DNA of 64,000 nucleotides from JAFECT01 sp963838235. GTDB taxonomy: Bacteria; Pseudomonadota; Alphaproteobacteria; Caulobacterales; Caulobacteraceae. The translations under genes were made by a program, and so were the position numbers. The notes beneath the pieces were generated by a model that saw only the letters and a program-made list of their open reading frames with translations, was not told the DNA's origin and made no database searches. Location: the NCBI GenBank assembly GCA_963838235.1, contig CAWIQJ010000005.1, positions 1,364,001-1,428,000 on the forward strand, read 5' to 3'. Within the stretch, counting starts at the first letter, position 1. The number at the start of each line of letters is the position of its first letter. This document shows, in pieces, positions 31,007 through 39,681 of this stretch.

Positions 31007-31246
31007 TCAGGCGGCGAGGCGCTCGTCGATGAACTTCACCGCGTCGCCGACGGTCTGGATGTGCTCGGCGGCGTCGTCGGGAATCTCGATGTCGAATTCC
31101 TCTTCGAAGGCCATGACCAGCTCGACGTTGTCGAGGCTGTCCGCACCCAGGTCGTCGATGAAGCTGGCCTTTTCGGTGACCTTCTCCGGATCGGCGTCCA
31201 GGTGCTCGATCACGATCTTGCGCACGCGTTCGAGAATGTCGGACAT
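31007..31246 (-). CDS. acpP: Acyl carrier protein
   Basis: 79 residues, acidic and helical. It carries acyl chains on a 4'-phosphopantetheine arm attached to Ser37 in GADSLDNVELVMAFEEEF. This is the only intact gene in the surrounding 6-kb fatty-acid block. It lies between fabG (178 bases upstream) and fabF (77 bases downstream); the 178-base gap before it probably holds its own promoter, as is usual for this highly expressed gene. Confidence 0.96.
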   Translation of the reverse strand: MSDILERVRKIVIEHLDADPEKVTEKASFIDDLGADSLDNVELVMAFEEEFDIEIPDDAAEHIQTVGDAVKFIDERLAA

Positions 31247-31424
31247 ACGCTTCTAAGTCCCTTTTCTGATGTCGTTGGACGCTGGCTGCGGGCCGCCGGC
31301 CTCGACGAAACCCGACTCCGAGCCTTCGGCAAGCCTTCAGTTGCGGTCCTGGGCCGGCGGGTTCGTGTCTCGCGGCCTAGCACGTTCCTTTTGGCCAGAA
31401 TAAGCGGGCGCGCGGCCGGCGCCC

Positions 31425-32170
31425 TCAGACCATGGCCATGCCGCCGTTCACGTGCAGGGTCTGGCCGGTGACATAGGCCGCCTCGTCGCTGGCGAGATAG
31501 ACGCAGGCCGCAGCGACGATCTTCGCCCCGGTCCCCAGCCTCCGGCCGGAATGCGCGCAAGAATCGCCTCCCGTTGCTGCTCGTTGAGCGCGTCGGTCAT
31601 CGGGCTGGTGATGAAGCCCGGCGCGACGCAGTTCACGGTCACGCCGCGGGCGCCGACTTCCTGGGCCAAAGCCTTGGAGAAGCCGATCATTCCAGCCTTC
31701 GACGCGGCGTAGTTGGCCTGGCCCGGGTTGCCGGTCACCCCGACCACCGAGGTGATCCCGATGATGCGGCCGGAGCGGCGGCTTCATCATGCCGCGCAGC
31801 GCCGCGCGCGCGAGGCGGAAATAGCTTCCAGGTTGACCTTGATGACCGCGTCCCAGTCCTCGTCCTTCATCCGCACGAGCAGGCCGTCGCGGGTGACGCC
31901 GGCGTTGGCGACCAGGATGTCGAGCCTGGCCGCGCCAGCCGCCTCCGCCTCGGCGACCAGGCCGTCCACCGCAGCCGGCTCGCGCGAGATCGCACGAGGC
32001 ACCGTAGCCCGCTCGCCGAGCTCGCCGGCCAGCGCCTCCAGCGCCGCCGTCGCGCGTGCCGGAGAGCGACCACGGCGGCGCCCTGGGCGTGCAGGCGCGC
32101 GGGCGATGGCTCCGCCGATGCCGCCGGTGGCGCCGGTGACGAGCGCGGTCTTGCCGGTGAGGTCGAACAT
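31425..32170 (-). CDS. fabG: 3-oxoacyl-ACP reductase, frameshifted
   Basis: An SDR enzyme that reduces beta-ketoacyl-ACP with NADPH. The start at 32170 gives FDLTGKTALVTGATGGIGGA (TGxxxGxG loop); a later frame gives LDILVANAGVTRDGLLVRMK and DEDWDAVIKVNLE; another gives VTGNPGQANYAASKAGMIGF with the Tyr-x3-Lys pair, and GVTVNCVAPGFITSPMTDAL. The last frame ends YLASDEAAYVTGQTLHVNGG at 31425. At least five breaks. The reconstructed length of about 247 residues is normal. Confidence 0.85.
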
Positions 32171-32185
32171 AGCGAGGTCCTGTCC

Positions 32186-33138
32186 TCAGAGCGACTTGGC
32201 GAAGGCTTCGAGATCGGCCGGCGCGTTGAGCGCGACGGCCTCGGCGTCGGGCGCGATGCGCTTGGCCATGCCGGTCAGCACCTTGCCGGCGCCGGCCTCG
32301 GCGAAGCGGGTCACGCCGCCCTCGCCCGCCAGCCAGCTCGATGCTCTCGCGCCAGCGCACCCGGCCGGTGATCTGCTCGACCAGGAGCGCCCGGATCGCT
32401 CCGGGATCGTGCACCGGCCGGGCGGTGACGTTGGCCACCAGCGGGACCTTGGGCTGCGACGATGGTCGACTGGCGGCAGCGCCTCGGCCATCTCGTCGGC
32501 GGCCGGCTGCATCAGGGGGCAATGGAAGGGCGCGGAGACGTTGAGCGGGATGGCGCGCGCGCCGAGTTCCTTGGCCTTCTCGATCGGCGCGGTCGACAGC
32601 CGCCTTGGCGCCGGAGATCACCACATTGCCGGCGTTGTTGTCGTTGGCGACGACGCAGACGCCGACCTCCGCGCCCGCCGCGGCGGCCGCCTCCGCCAGC
32701 GCGACATCGGTCTTCGGCCCGATCAGCGAGGCCATGGCGCCCGCGCCCACCGGCACCGCCCGCTGCATGGCCTGGCCGCGCAGCTTGCAGCAGGCGCGCC
32801 GTGTCGGCGAGGCCGAACGCGCCGGCGGCGGCGAGCGCGGAATATTCGCCGAGCGAGTGGCCGGCGACGAAGGCCGCGCCTTCGAGATCGGACCCCGAAC
32901 TCCGTCTTCAGCGCGCGCGATCACCGCCAGGCTGACCGCCATCAGCGCCGGCTGGGCGTTCTCGGTCAGGGTCAGCTCCTCGATCGGCCCTTCGCGCATG
33001 AGCCGCGACAGGTGCTGGCCCAAGAGCGTCGTCGACCTCCTGGAAGACCTCGCGCGCGGAGGCGAAGGCGTCGGCGAGGTCGGCGCCCATGCCGACGGTC
33101 TGGCTGCCCTGGCCGGGAAACAGGAAGGCGAGGCTCAT
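32186..33138 (-). CDS. fabD: Malonyl-CoA:ACP transacylase, frameshifted
   Basis: FabD loads malonate onto ACP. The start at 33138 opens SLAFLFPGQGSQTVGMGADL. Other frames supply MREGPIEELTLTENAQPALM, a GHS-type active-site segment around 32840-32870 (frames interrupted), AVPVGAGAMASLIGPKTDVA, VCVVANDNNAGNVVISGAK, PKVPLVANVTARPV and a C terminus ending LEAFAKSL at 32186. At least six breaks. It is the first gene of the fabD-fabG-acpP-fabF-mltG-yicC-gmk string, 15 bases ahead of fabG. Confidence 0.83.
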
Positions 33139-33286
33139 CGGGCGCGTCCTATGCTTCAGGAAGCGCGGAGGACTAGGCGATCAGGCCGCGCGGGACAAGC
33201 ACCGCAGCCGCACAGCCGTTCGCTGAACGCGCCTTGCGAAAAAGGCGGTTCGGCGCAAGCCTTGGGCCTTCCTGGAGGCCCCCGTC

Positions 33287-33827
33287 GTGAAAAAGCTTCT
33301 CGCCTGCGCCGTTTCCCTGGCCGTTCTCACCGTCGCCCCCGCCCACGCCGCGCTGCCGCCGGGCGCGATGGCCCCCGACTTCACTGCGCCCGGCCGCCAT
33401 GGCCGGCAAGGAGTTCAAGTTCTCGCTGAAGGAAGCCCTGAAGCATGGGCCCGTGGTGCTCTATTTCTACCCGGCGGCGTTCACCTCGGGCTGCACCATG
33501 GAGGCGCACGAGTTCGCCGAGGCGGCCGATCAGTACAAGGCGCTGGGCGCAACCCTGATCGGCGTCACCGCCGGCAACACCAACCGCCTGGTCGAGTTCT
33601 CCACCAGCGAATGCCGCTCCAAGTTCGCCGACCGCGGCGGTGACTACCGCGATCATCAAGGCCTACGACGCGGTGCTGGCCGGCTATCCGGACTGGTCGG
33701 ACCGGACGTCCTATGTGATCGCGCCGTCGGCGAGATCATCTTCACCTATTCCAACCCCGATCCGTCCAAACATGTGGACGAGACGCTCGGCGCGTTGAAG
33801 AAGTGGAAGGACGCGCACCCGAGCTAG
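33287..33827 (+). CDS. Exported peroxiredoxin (AhpC/Bcp type), frameshifted
   Basis: About 179 residues when repaired. The first frame (GTG 33287) is a signal peptide, KKLLACAVSLAVLTVAPAHA, followed by GAMAPDFTA. The second frame begins near 33399: KEFKFSLKEALKHGPVVLYF and YPAAFTSGCTMEAHEFAEAA with the peroxidatic Cys, then ALGATLIGVTAGNTNRLVEF. A third break at about 33635-33650 leads to the C terminus EIIFTYSNPDPSKHVDETLG. Peroxiredoxins reduce peroxides through this cysteine; the export signal points to the periplasm. It is divergent from fabD. Confidence 0.78.
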
Positions 33828-33849
33828 CGCGCAAACAGGGAGACGCGAC

Positions 33850-34137
33850 ATGCGCCATTCCGGACTGACGACTGCCGTGGCGACGACCTTGATGATCGCC
33901 GCCGTCTCCGTGGAGAACGGCACGCCCGCCGCCCAGTGCAAGGGGAACGCCTGCGCCTCGGTGCTGTTCGAGGTCAGCGGCGGCTGTTTCAACGCGACCA
34001 ACCTCGGCGGCAAGCCGATCGTCATCGAATGGGGCGGGTACGAACTGAAGGTCAGTCCCGGCGGCTCGAAATCGGTGAAGAAGGACGGACGCTGCGTGGC
34101 GGACGTCGGCGGACCGCTGACCGCGACCTTCGGCTGA
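33850..34137 (+). CDS. Small exported protein, unknown
   Basis: 95 residues with a weak signal peptide (LTTAVATTLMIAAVSVENG). The mature part has three or four cysteines (AQCKGNACAS, GGCFNATN, DGRCVADVG) and a beta-rich pattern (IVIEWGGYELKVSPGGSKSV). The cysteines suggest disulfides in the periplasm. It follows the peroxiredoxin by 22 bases with an AGGGAG ribosome site, so the two may be co-transcribed. Family not recognised. Confidence 0.6.
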   Translation: MRHSGLTTAVATTLMIAAVSVENGTPAAQCKGNACASVLFEVSGGCFNATNLGGKPIVIEWGGYELKVSPGGSKSVKKDGRCVADVGGPLTATFG

Positions 34138-34230
34138 CCGGCGCTCCGCCGCGGTCTTGCCAAAGTTTAACGTGACACAAGGGCACGGCGCGGCGGCTAA
34201 TCCGGTGCTGGACGCCGTTAGGGGACCTCC

Positions 34231-35276
34231 ATGCCGCACGCCGCCAGCCTCGCCGCCGTCGCCCTGCTCATCCTGACCGCGGCCGCCGCCCACGCCGATA
34301 CGGACATTACGTCGAGCTCGAGCCGCGACGATGCGCCTGCCACGGTCCCCGGCACACTGCAGTGGAACCTGTCGCCCGGCGACACCGATCAGCCCGGCAC
34401 GATCGAGTTCGGGCTCGGCTACACCACGCCCCACCACTCGATGTGGATGAGCCATACGGTCATGCCCGTCGCGGCGCGGCCGGACGGTTCGGCCTTGCCG
34501 GCCGGCGCCGCGCCGGAGCTGCAGATTTCGGGCCTGGCGCCCGACCAGCTGGCCCGCGCCGACGGGACCGTCGCCTTCACCGTTCACCGCGACGCCGGCG
34601 ACTTCCGCTGCGATGGCTCCGTCCGCGGCGGCCAGGGCGCGGGAACCTGCGTCTATGCGCCGAACCCGGGTTTCGTCGCCGGCCTGCAGGCGCGCGGCGT
34701 GCGCGGCGAGCTCGCCGCCTATCCGCAGTTCGAGCTGGCCATGGGCGACATGGGTTACGCCTATCTCGACGAACTGAAGCGCGAAGCCTACGCGACGCCC
34801 GACGTGGCGCTCCTGGTGAAGGCCGGCGAACATGGCGCGAGCCTGCGCCAACTGGTGGCGATGGACGCGGCCGGCTACCGCTTCGGCGACGTCGAGAACT
34901 TCATCCGCGTGCGCGACCACGGCGTCTCGGCCAAGTACGTCGGCGAATTGAAGGGCTACGGGCTCAAGACGCTGCCGGCGGACGAACTGGTGGCGTTGCG
35001 CGATCACGGCGTCAGCTCGAGTTCCTCACCGGTCTGAAAGACGCCGGCTACACCGACCTGAGACCCGAGGATCTGACCCGACTGCGCGACCACGGGGTCA
35101 GCTCCAACTACATCGCCGAGCTGAAATCCGAGGGCTATTCCCGGTTGGCGACCGAGGACCTGGTCAAGCTGCGCGACCACGGCATCTCCACCGGCTTCAT
35201 CCGCAAGGCCAACAGCGGCGGGACGCCCCTCCCCCCGGACGAACTGATCCGCCTGCGCGAGGGCGGCACGCGATAA
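34231..35276 (+). CDS. Exported protein with 29-residue RDHG repeats, one frameshift
   Basis: About 348 residues. A signal peptide (AASLAAVALLILTAAAAHA) is followed by a unique domain of about 200 residues, then a C-terminal array of 29-residue units beginning RDHGVS and containing (Y/F)(I/V/L)xxLKxxGYxxLxxEDL. Four units start at 34912, 34999, 35085 and 35172. The first frame ends at 35037; the second continues to 35276. The unit spacing is 87, 86 and 87 bases, so one base is missing in the second unit, at about 35018-35024. Similar RDHG-repeat proteins occur in Caulobacterales; function unknown. Confidence 0.7.
34912..35255 (+). repeat. 87-base coding tandem repeat (4 units)
   Basis: Four copies of an 87-base coding unit, starting at 34912, 34999, 35085 and 35172; the last is shortened to about 84 bases. 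Each starts with a codon run for RDHG(V/I)S. The repeat is diverged at DNA level but regular at protein level. Confidence 0.75.
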
Positions 35277-35289
35277 TCGGTCGCGCCGC

Positions 35290-35664
35290 GTGAAGCCCGG
35301 CTTCTTCTGGTTGCTCGTACTCGCCGCCGCCATGGCGGCAGAGCCATCCCGAGCCGGCGCGGTGGGCCCGGACACTCTGACGGACGCGCAGATCAAGGCC
35401 TACGCTTCCACTCCATTTGATCAGGCGACGTGGATGGGAAAGAGCGTGGTCCTGGGCGTCCACCACGGGGCCCGGGTGGTGGCCGATTTTCCCTGCTCGG
35501 ACCTCTGCCCCGACTACACGATCCGGGTCATTCACTACGACGTCGAGCCCGGACCGGCCTGCGACGCCATCGGCGGAGTGAGGGTCGTCCGCCTGATCCC
35601 CATGGGCATAGGCGCTGCGGAACGGGCCTATTGCGTGCCCAAGGTGCTCGCGCCGGCCCCCTAG
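35290..35664 (+). CDS. Small exported protein, unknown
   Basis: 124 residues with a signal peptide (FFWLLVLAAAMAAEPSRAGA). The mature part contains two cysteines in DFPCSDLCPDYTIRVI and others in PACDAIGG and AYCVPKV, so disulfides are likely. The segment GKSVVLGVHHGARVVADFPC resembles nothing I can name. It starts 13 bases after the repeat protein and is probably in the same transcript. Confidence 0.6.
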   Translation: MKPGFFWLLVLAAAMAAEPSRAGAVGPDTLTDAQIKAYASTPFDQATWMGKSVVLGVHHGARVVADFPCSDLCPDYTIRVIHYDVEPGPACDAIGGVRVVRLIPMGIGAAERAYCVPKVLAPAP

Positions 35665-35838
35665 GCGGGACGGCGGGGCCTGGGGGCCTTGCCTTCCGAC
35701 CCCTTTCCGCGTATCTGCCGCCGCTTGCCAGGAAGGCGGTCCTGGTGCGGATTCCCTAAGCAAGCGGGCCTTCAGCCCCCTTCGCCGCGCCCAGGATCCA
35801 TCGTCCCGCCCGGAGCTTCCGCCGCGGCCCGACGCCGC

Positions 35839-35861
35839 CTTCCTTACGGAAGAAGGACGAA
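35839..35861 (+). promoter_or_regulatory. Leader hairpin and ribosome site of the rpsF operon
   Basis: A five-bp stem CTTCC (35839-35843) / GGAAG (35848-35852) with a four-base loop lies immediately before the AAGGA ribosome site of rpsF. Ribosomal operons with S6-S18 are often self-controlled through a leader RNA structure; whether this hairpin has that role is inference. Confidence 0.3.
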
Positions 35862-36250
35862 ATGGCCTTTTACGAGCACGTGGTCATTGCGCGGCAGGAT
35901 ATCTCGCCGCAGCAAGCCGAGACGCTGAACGAGGAGCTCAAGGCCCTCATCGAAGACCAGGGCGGCCATATCGCCAAGATCGAGTACTGGGGTCTGCGCA
36001 ACCTCACCTACCGCATCAAGAAGAACCGCAAGGGCCACTACTCGCTCCTGGCCATCGACGCGCCCGCGCGCGGCGGTGAAGGAGATGGAGCGCCAGCTGT
36101 CGATCAACGAAGACGTGCTGCGCTACCTGACCGTGCGCGTCGAAGAGCTCGACCTCGAGCTGTCGCCCGTGCTGGCGCGCAAGGACCGCGAGCGCGAACG
36201 CGGCGATCGCACGAACGCGTCCGCTCGGCTTCGACGACATCCCGGCCTAA
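35862..36250 (+). CDS. rpsF: 30S ribosomal protein S6, frameshifted
   Basis: About 128 residues. The first frame gives AFYEHVVIARQDISPQQAET, GGHIAKIEYWGLRNLTYRIK and KGHYSLLAIDAP; one extra base near 36070 shifts the frame, which resumes as VKEMERQLSINEDVLRYLTV and RVEELDLELSPVLARKDRER. A further break near 36220 precedes the TAA at 36248-36250. S6 binds the 30S platform together with S18, whose gene follows after 13 bases. Confidence 0.9.
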
Positions 36251-36263
36251 GGAGCAAGCCCAG

Positions 36264-36543
36264 ATGACCGAACGAAACCGGGATCAGATCCCGACGCCCG
36301 GCGGCGCGGCCGGCTGCCGGCGGCCGCCCTTCTTCCGCCGCCGCAAGGTGTGCCCGTTCTCCGGCGCCAACGCGCCGAAGATCGACTACAAGGACGTCAA
36401 GCTGCTGCAGCGCTACATCTCCGAGCGCGGCAAGATCGTGCCCTCGCGCATCACCGCGGTGTCCGCACAAGAAGCAGCGCGAACTGGCCAAGGCCATCAA
36501 GCGCGCCCGCTTCCTCGCGCTCCTGCCCTACGTCGTGAAGTAG
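36264..36543 (+). CDS. rpsR: 30S ribosomal protein S18, one frameshift
   Basis: About 92 residues. The first frame gives the family core [20 protein letters not shown] and [20 protein letters not shown]; after ITAVS one extra base (about 36464-36468, in GTGTCCGCAC) shifts the frame, and the end reads [20 protein letters not shown] then YVVK at 36540. S18 is essential in most bacteria, so the extra base is most simply a sequence error. Confidence 0.92.
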
Positions 36544-36555
36544 GGGCATGGACCG

Positions 36556-37157
36556 ATGAAAGTCATTCTGCTCGAACGCGTCGAGCGCCTCGGCGGCCTC
36601 GGCGACGTGGTCACGGTGAAGGACGGGTTCGCCCGCAACTTCCTGCTGCCGCGCGTCCAAGGCCCTGCGCGCCACCTCGGCCAACATGAAGGTGTTCGAA
36701 GGCCAGCGCGCGCGAGATCGAGGCGCGCAACGCCAAGGCCCGCGCCGCCGCCGACAAAGTCCGGCGACAAGCTCGACGGCTCGACCTACGTCCTGATCCG
36801 CCAGGCCGGCGAGAGCGGCCAGCTCTACGGCTCGGTCTCCGGCCGCGACGTGGCCGACGCGGTCAACGCCGAGCGGCGGCAAGGTCGACCGCGCCATGGT
36901 GGTACTCGACAAGCCCGATCAAGACGCTCGGCGTGCACGCGGTGAAGGTCCGCCTGCACCCGGAAGTCGTCATCACGGTCAACGTCAACATGGCCCGCAG
37001 CGCCGGACGAAGCCGAGCGCCAGGCCCGCGGCGAGAACGTGCATCACCTCGCAGTTCGAGGAAGAACGCGTGCTGACGCCAAGGAAGCGGCCCAGACATG
37101 TTCGAAGGCGGCGCCGGCCAGGCGCTGCTGGAGGCTCCGGCCGAAGGCGAAGCCTGA
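36556..37157 (+). CDS. rplI: 50S ribosomal protein L9, frameshifted
   Basis: About 197 residues. The first frame shows the L9 signature KVILLERVERLGGLGDVVTV and KDGFARNFLLPR. Extra single bases at about 36655, 36713, 36758, 36874, 36917, 37005 and 37041, plus a less clear disturbance at about 37070-37096, break the rest; removing them restores ATSANMKVFEGQRAEIEARN, GSTYVLIRQAGESGQLYGSV, MVVLDKPIKTLGVHAVKVRL and HPEVVITVNVNMARSADEAE. The tail GGAGQALLEAPAEGEA ends at TGA 37155-37157. L9 binds 23S rRNA and helps keep reading frame during translation. Confidence 0.88.
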
Positions 37158-37183
37158 TTTCAGGCGACAGACCACGATTAACG

Positions 37184-37213
37184 CGGCGCGGAGGGCGACC
37201 TCCGCGCCGTTTG
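37184..37213 (+). terminator. Terminator of the rpsF-rpsR-rplI operon
   Basis: An 11-bp perfect stem (37184-37194 / 37199-37209) closed by a GCGA tetraloop, followed by GTTTG. It starts 26 bases after the rplI stop. The T-run is short, as is common in very GC-rich genomes. Confidence 0.8.
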
Positions 37214-37319
37214 CCGGTTCGCTCTCCGGGGTCTTGGCGTCGGGCGCCGGGTCGTTCGCAGCAGGGCTGGACGACGCGCCGCCGGTTCCGGCGTAGGCTC
37301 CTGTGGGGAGGATGAACCG

Positions 37320-37886
37320 ATGCGCAGATTTCATCCGTTTACGGCCGGGCCCCTGGCGGCGCTGGCCATAGCGATCGTTCCGGGTGTGTGCGGCGCGGCG
37401 ACGATGGTCATCGGCGGCGGCATGGCCGAGGATTGCTACAAGGCGGCCCGGGCCGAGGCGACCGACCGGGCGAGCCTGGAGCTCTGCACCGAGGCGATCG
37501 ACCAGGAAGCCCTTTCCAAGAAGGATTTGGCGGCGACCCTGGTGAATCGCTCGGTCATCCTGCTGGGGCGCCGCGAGTACGACGCGGCGGTGCGTGACCT
37601 CGACCGGGCGATCGGTCTGCGCCCCGAATTCGCCGAAGCCTTCGTCAACCGCGGCGCCGCGCGCCTGGGGCTGAAACAGTACCGGGACGCCATTGCCGAC
37701 CTCGACCACGGCCTGGCGCTGGGCGCGCCGGAACCTGCCAAGGCCTGGTACGACAAGGGCCTCGCCGACGAGGACCTGGGCGACCTGCAGGCGGCCTTTA
37801 ACGACTACACCAAGGCCTCCGAGCTGCGCCCCGACTGGCAACTGCCCAAGGACGAACTGAAGCGGTTCACCCTGAAGCAAGGCTGA
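37320..37886 (+). CDS. Exported TPR-repeat protein
   Basis: 188 residues with a signal peptide ending near GVCGAA. Three or four TPR units follow: AATLVNRSVILLGRREYDAA, VRDLDRAIGLRPEFAEAFVN, RGAARLGLKQYRDAIADLDH, and WYDKGLADEDLGDLQAAFND with YTKASELRPDWQLPK. TPR arrays mediate protein-protein contacts; no partner is evident from the neighbours. A GGGGAGG site precedes the ATG. Confidence 0.8.
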   Translation: MRRFHPFTAGPLAALAIAIVPGVCGAATMVIGGGMAEDCYKAARAEATDRASLELCTEAIDQEALSKKDLAATLVNRSVILLGRREYDAAVRDLDRAIGLRPEFAEAFVNRGAARLGLKQYRDAIADLDHGLALGAPEPAKAWYDKGLADEDLGDLQAAFNDYTKASELRPDWQLPKDELKRFTLKQG

Positions 37887-37950
37887 GCGGACTGGCGCCG
37901 CACACGATCACCGCTAAGCTTGCCGCCGAACGTCGATCGGAACGCCGCCC

Positions 37951-38553
37951 ATGACCCCCGCCGTCCGCCTGTGGTTCGGGCCGCTCGCCGCCCTGATCTT
38001 CGCCGCCGGCGTCTGGGGCCTGGCAACCCAGGTTCCCGGCTACAGCCACATCCATCAGACCATCAGTGAGATCGGCGAAGTCGGCTCGCCGATGCAGCGT
38101 CCGTTCACCGTGCTGCTGATCGTCATCGCGTTCTGCATGCTGGTGTTCGCCAGCGGCGTGTTCAGCGTGTCGAAGGCGGCGGGACGGTCGACGGTCGCCG
38201 CAGGGCTGCTCGTGTGCATGGCGGCGTCGGCGGCGGGCGTGGGCGTGTTCTCCTCGCCGCATCCGTTGCACAACGTTTTCGGCCTGTCGGAGTTGATCGG
38301 TTACCAGCGCCGGCGGTGGTGGCCCTGACCTGGAAGCGCGAGCCGCAGGCGAAGGGGCGGTGAGCTTCTCGTGGCTGATGTTCGTGCTGATCTGGCTTGC
38401 GGTCGGCCTGAACCTCGCCTCGTTCGATCCGACCGGCGAGATCTGGTCGCGCGTCAAGCCGGTCTACGGCCTCGCCCAGCGGGCCTTGTTCGGCTCGTTC
38501 TTCCTGTGGTGCGCCGGGGCCGAGCCGAATTCCGCCGTTTCGCCCGCGCGTGA
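37951..38553 (+). CDS. DUF998 membrane protein, frameshifted
   Basis: About 200 residues with six likely helices. The first frame has FGPLAALIFAAGVWGLATQV, then GYSHIHQTISEIGEVGSPMQ (the conserved SEL/SEIG region of DUF998), PFTVLLIVIAFCMLVFASGV, AAGLLVCMAASAAGVGVFSS and PHPLHNVFGLSELIGYQ. Breaks at about 38309 and 38358 lead to SFSWLMFVLIWLAVGLNLAS, and a last one near 38520 decides the end (38553 or 38587). DUF998 proteins are integral membrane proteins of unknown role. Confidence 0.7.
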
Positions 38554-38608
38554 TCCCGCGCTAAGGTCCCGCCGCGAGAGGCTTTAGGGGCCTTAGGGAG
38601 CGCAGCGC

Positions 38609-39607
38609 TTGCTGACGCCAATGAAGATCGCGGGTCTCGGCGCCTGCCTGCCGCGCACCATCCGATCCTCCGACGAACTCGACGACGTGTTCGGCCGGCC
38701 GGTCGGCTGGACCCGCGAGACACTGGGCATCGCCACGCGCGGCGTGGCCGCGCTGGACGAGACCACCTCGGTGATGGGCGCGCGGGCCGCGCGCGAGGCG
38801 CTGGCGGCGGCGGGTTGGAGCGATGGCGACTTCGACGTTCTGATCGGCGCCTGCGGGGTGATGGAGCAACCGATCCCCGGCGCCTCGATCCTGATCCAGG
38901 AGGCGCTGGGCCTCGGCAAGTCGGGCGTGTGGGCGTTCGACGTGAACCAGACCTGCCTTTCGTTCCTGACCGCGCTCGACCTCGCGGCGATGGGGTTTGC
39001 CAGCGGACGCTTCAAACGCGCGCTGATCGTCTCCAGCGACATCGCGTCGGCGGGCCTCGACTGGTCCGATCCGGTGGCGTCGGCGATCTTCGGCGACGGC
39101 GCCGCAGCGGCGTGCGTGGAGGCAAGCGACGACGCGCAAGGACCGGGCGTGCTGTCGCGCCGCTTCGAAAGCTACGGCGAAGGCAAGGACCTCGCGACCC
39201 TGCGCGCCGGCGGCACCAAACTGCGCGTCGAGGCGGGTTATGAGGCCCTGGTCGAAGGCTCGCGCTTCCAGATGGACGCGTTCGGCGTGTTCAAGGCCGC
39301 CGCGCGCGTGCTGCCGAAACTGGTCGACGGCGTGCTCGGCGAAGCGGGCCTGACGCGCGCGAGGGTAGACCTCGTCGTCTGCCACCAGGCCAGCAAGCCG
39401 GGCGTGGAGCACATTCGCCGCCTGATGGGCGGCGATCCTGCACGCGTCGTCGACATCTTCCCGACCCACGGCAACCAGATCGCGACGAGCCTGCCGAGCG
39501 TGCTGGTCGAGGCGCACCGGCAGGGACGGCTGCAACCGGGGACCACCGTCCTGTTGCTCGGTACAGCCGCGGGGATCAGCGCCGCGGCCATGGCGTTGCG
39601 CGTATGA
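38609..39607 (+). CDS. KAS III / OleA-like condensing enzyme
   Basis: 332 residues, thiolase fold. The catalytic triad is complete: Cys116 in FDVNQTCLSFLTALDLAAMG, His259 in VVCHQASKPGVEH, and Asn289 in FPTHGNQIATSLPSVLVEAH. The C terminus has LLLGTAAGISAAAMAL. FabH-type enzymes start fatty acids; OleA-type members join two acyl groups. It is not the housekeeping FabH by context: it heads a six-gene operon of modifying enzymes, away from plsX or acpP. The TTG start is chosen because AGGGAG lies eight bases upstream; ATG at 38621 is the alternative. The stop overlaps an ATG at 39604. Confidence 0.82.
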   Translation: MLTPMKIAGLGACLPRTIRSSDELDDVFGRPVGWTRETLGIATRGVAALDETTSVMGARAAREALAAAGWSDGDFDVLIGACGVMEQPIPGASILIQEALGLGKSGVWAFDVNQTCLSFLTALDLAAMGFASGRFKRALIVSSDIASAGLDWSDPVASAIFGDGAAAACVEASDDAQGPGVLSRRFESYGEGKDLATLRAGGTKLRVEAGYEALVEGSRFQMDAFGVFKAAARVLPKLVDGVLGEAGLTRARVDLVVCHQASKPGVEHIRRLMGGDPARVVDIFPTHGNQIATSLPSVLVEAHRQGRLQPGTTVLLLGTAAGISAAAMALRV

Positions 39608-39632
39608 GCGGACGCGCCGGAATCAAAAGTTT

Positions 39633-39681
39633 GAGCGCGTTGTGACCGCAAAACCGGGTCCCACTTTTGCGCAACGCGCTC
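39633..39681. repeat. Interspersed palindromic repeat of the alphaproteobacterial GTGGGACCCGG type
   Basis: Outer 10-bp perfect arms GAGCGCGTTG (39633-39642) and CAACGCGCTC (39672-39681) enclose inner arms GCAAAA and TTTTGC around CCGGGTCCCAC. Read on the minus strand the core is AAAAGTGGGACCCGGTTTT, which I recognise as the core of palindromic repeats scattered in many alphaproteobacterial genomes. Here it lies at the junction of two operon genes and reads in frame into the next protein (see findings). No second copy is seen in the window. Confidence 0.75.

Noticed and set aside
31425..33023. A single 532-codon frame that looks like a FabD-FabG fusion
   Set aside because: It is a patchwork created by frameshifts: parts of FabD, nonsense, then the end of FabG. 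Both genes have separate starts and stops.
33139..33286. Short minus-strand frame overlapping the start of the peroxiredoxin
   Set aside because: Low-complexity Arg/Ala protein with no ribosome site; the region is better read as the divergent promoter of fabD and the peroxiredoxin.
37038..37296. An 85-codon plus-strand frame across the end of rplI and the following gap
   Set aside because: It reads the L9 tail in a wrong frame and runs through the operon terminator hairpin.
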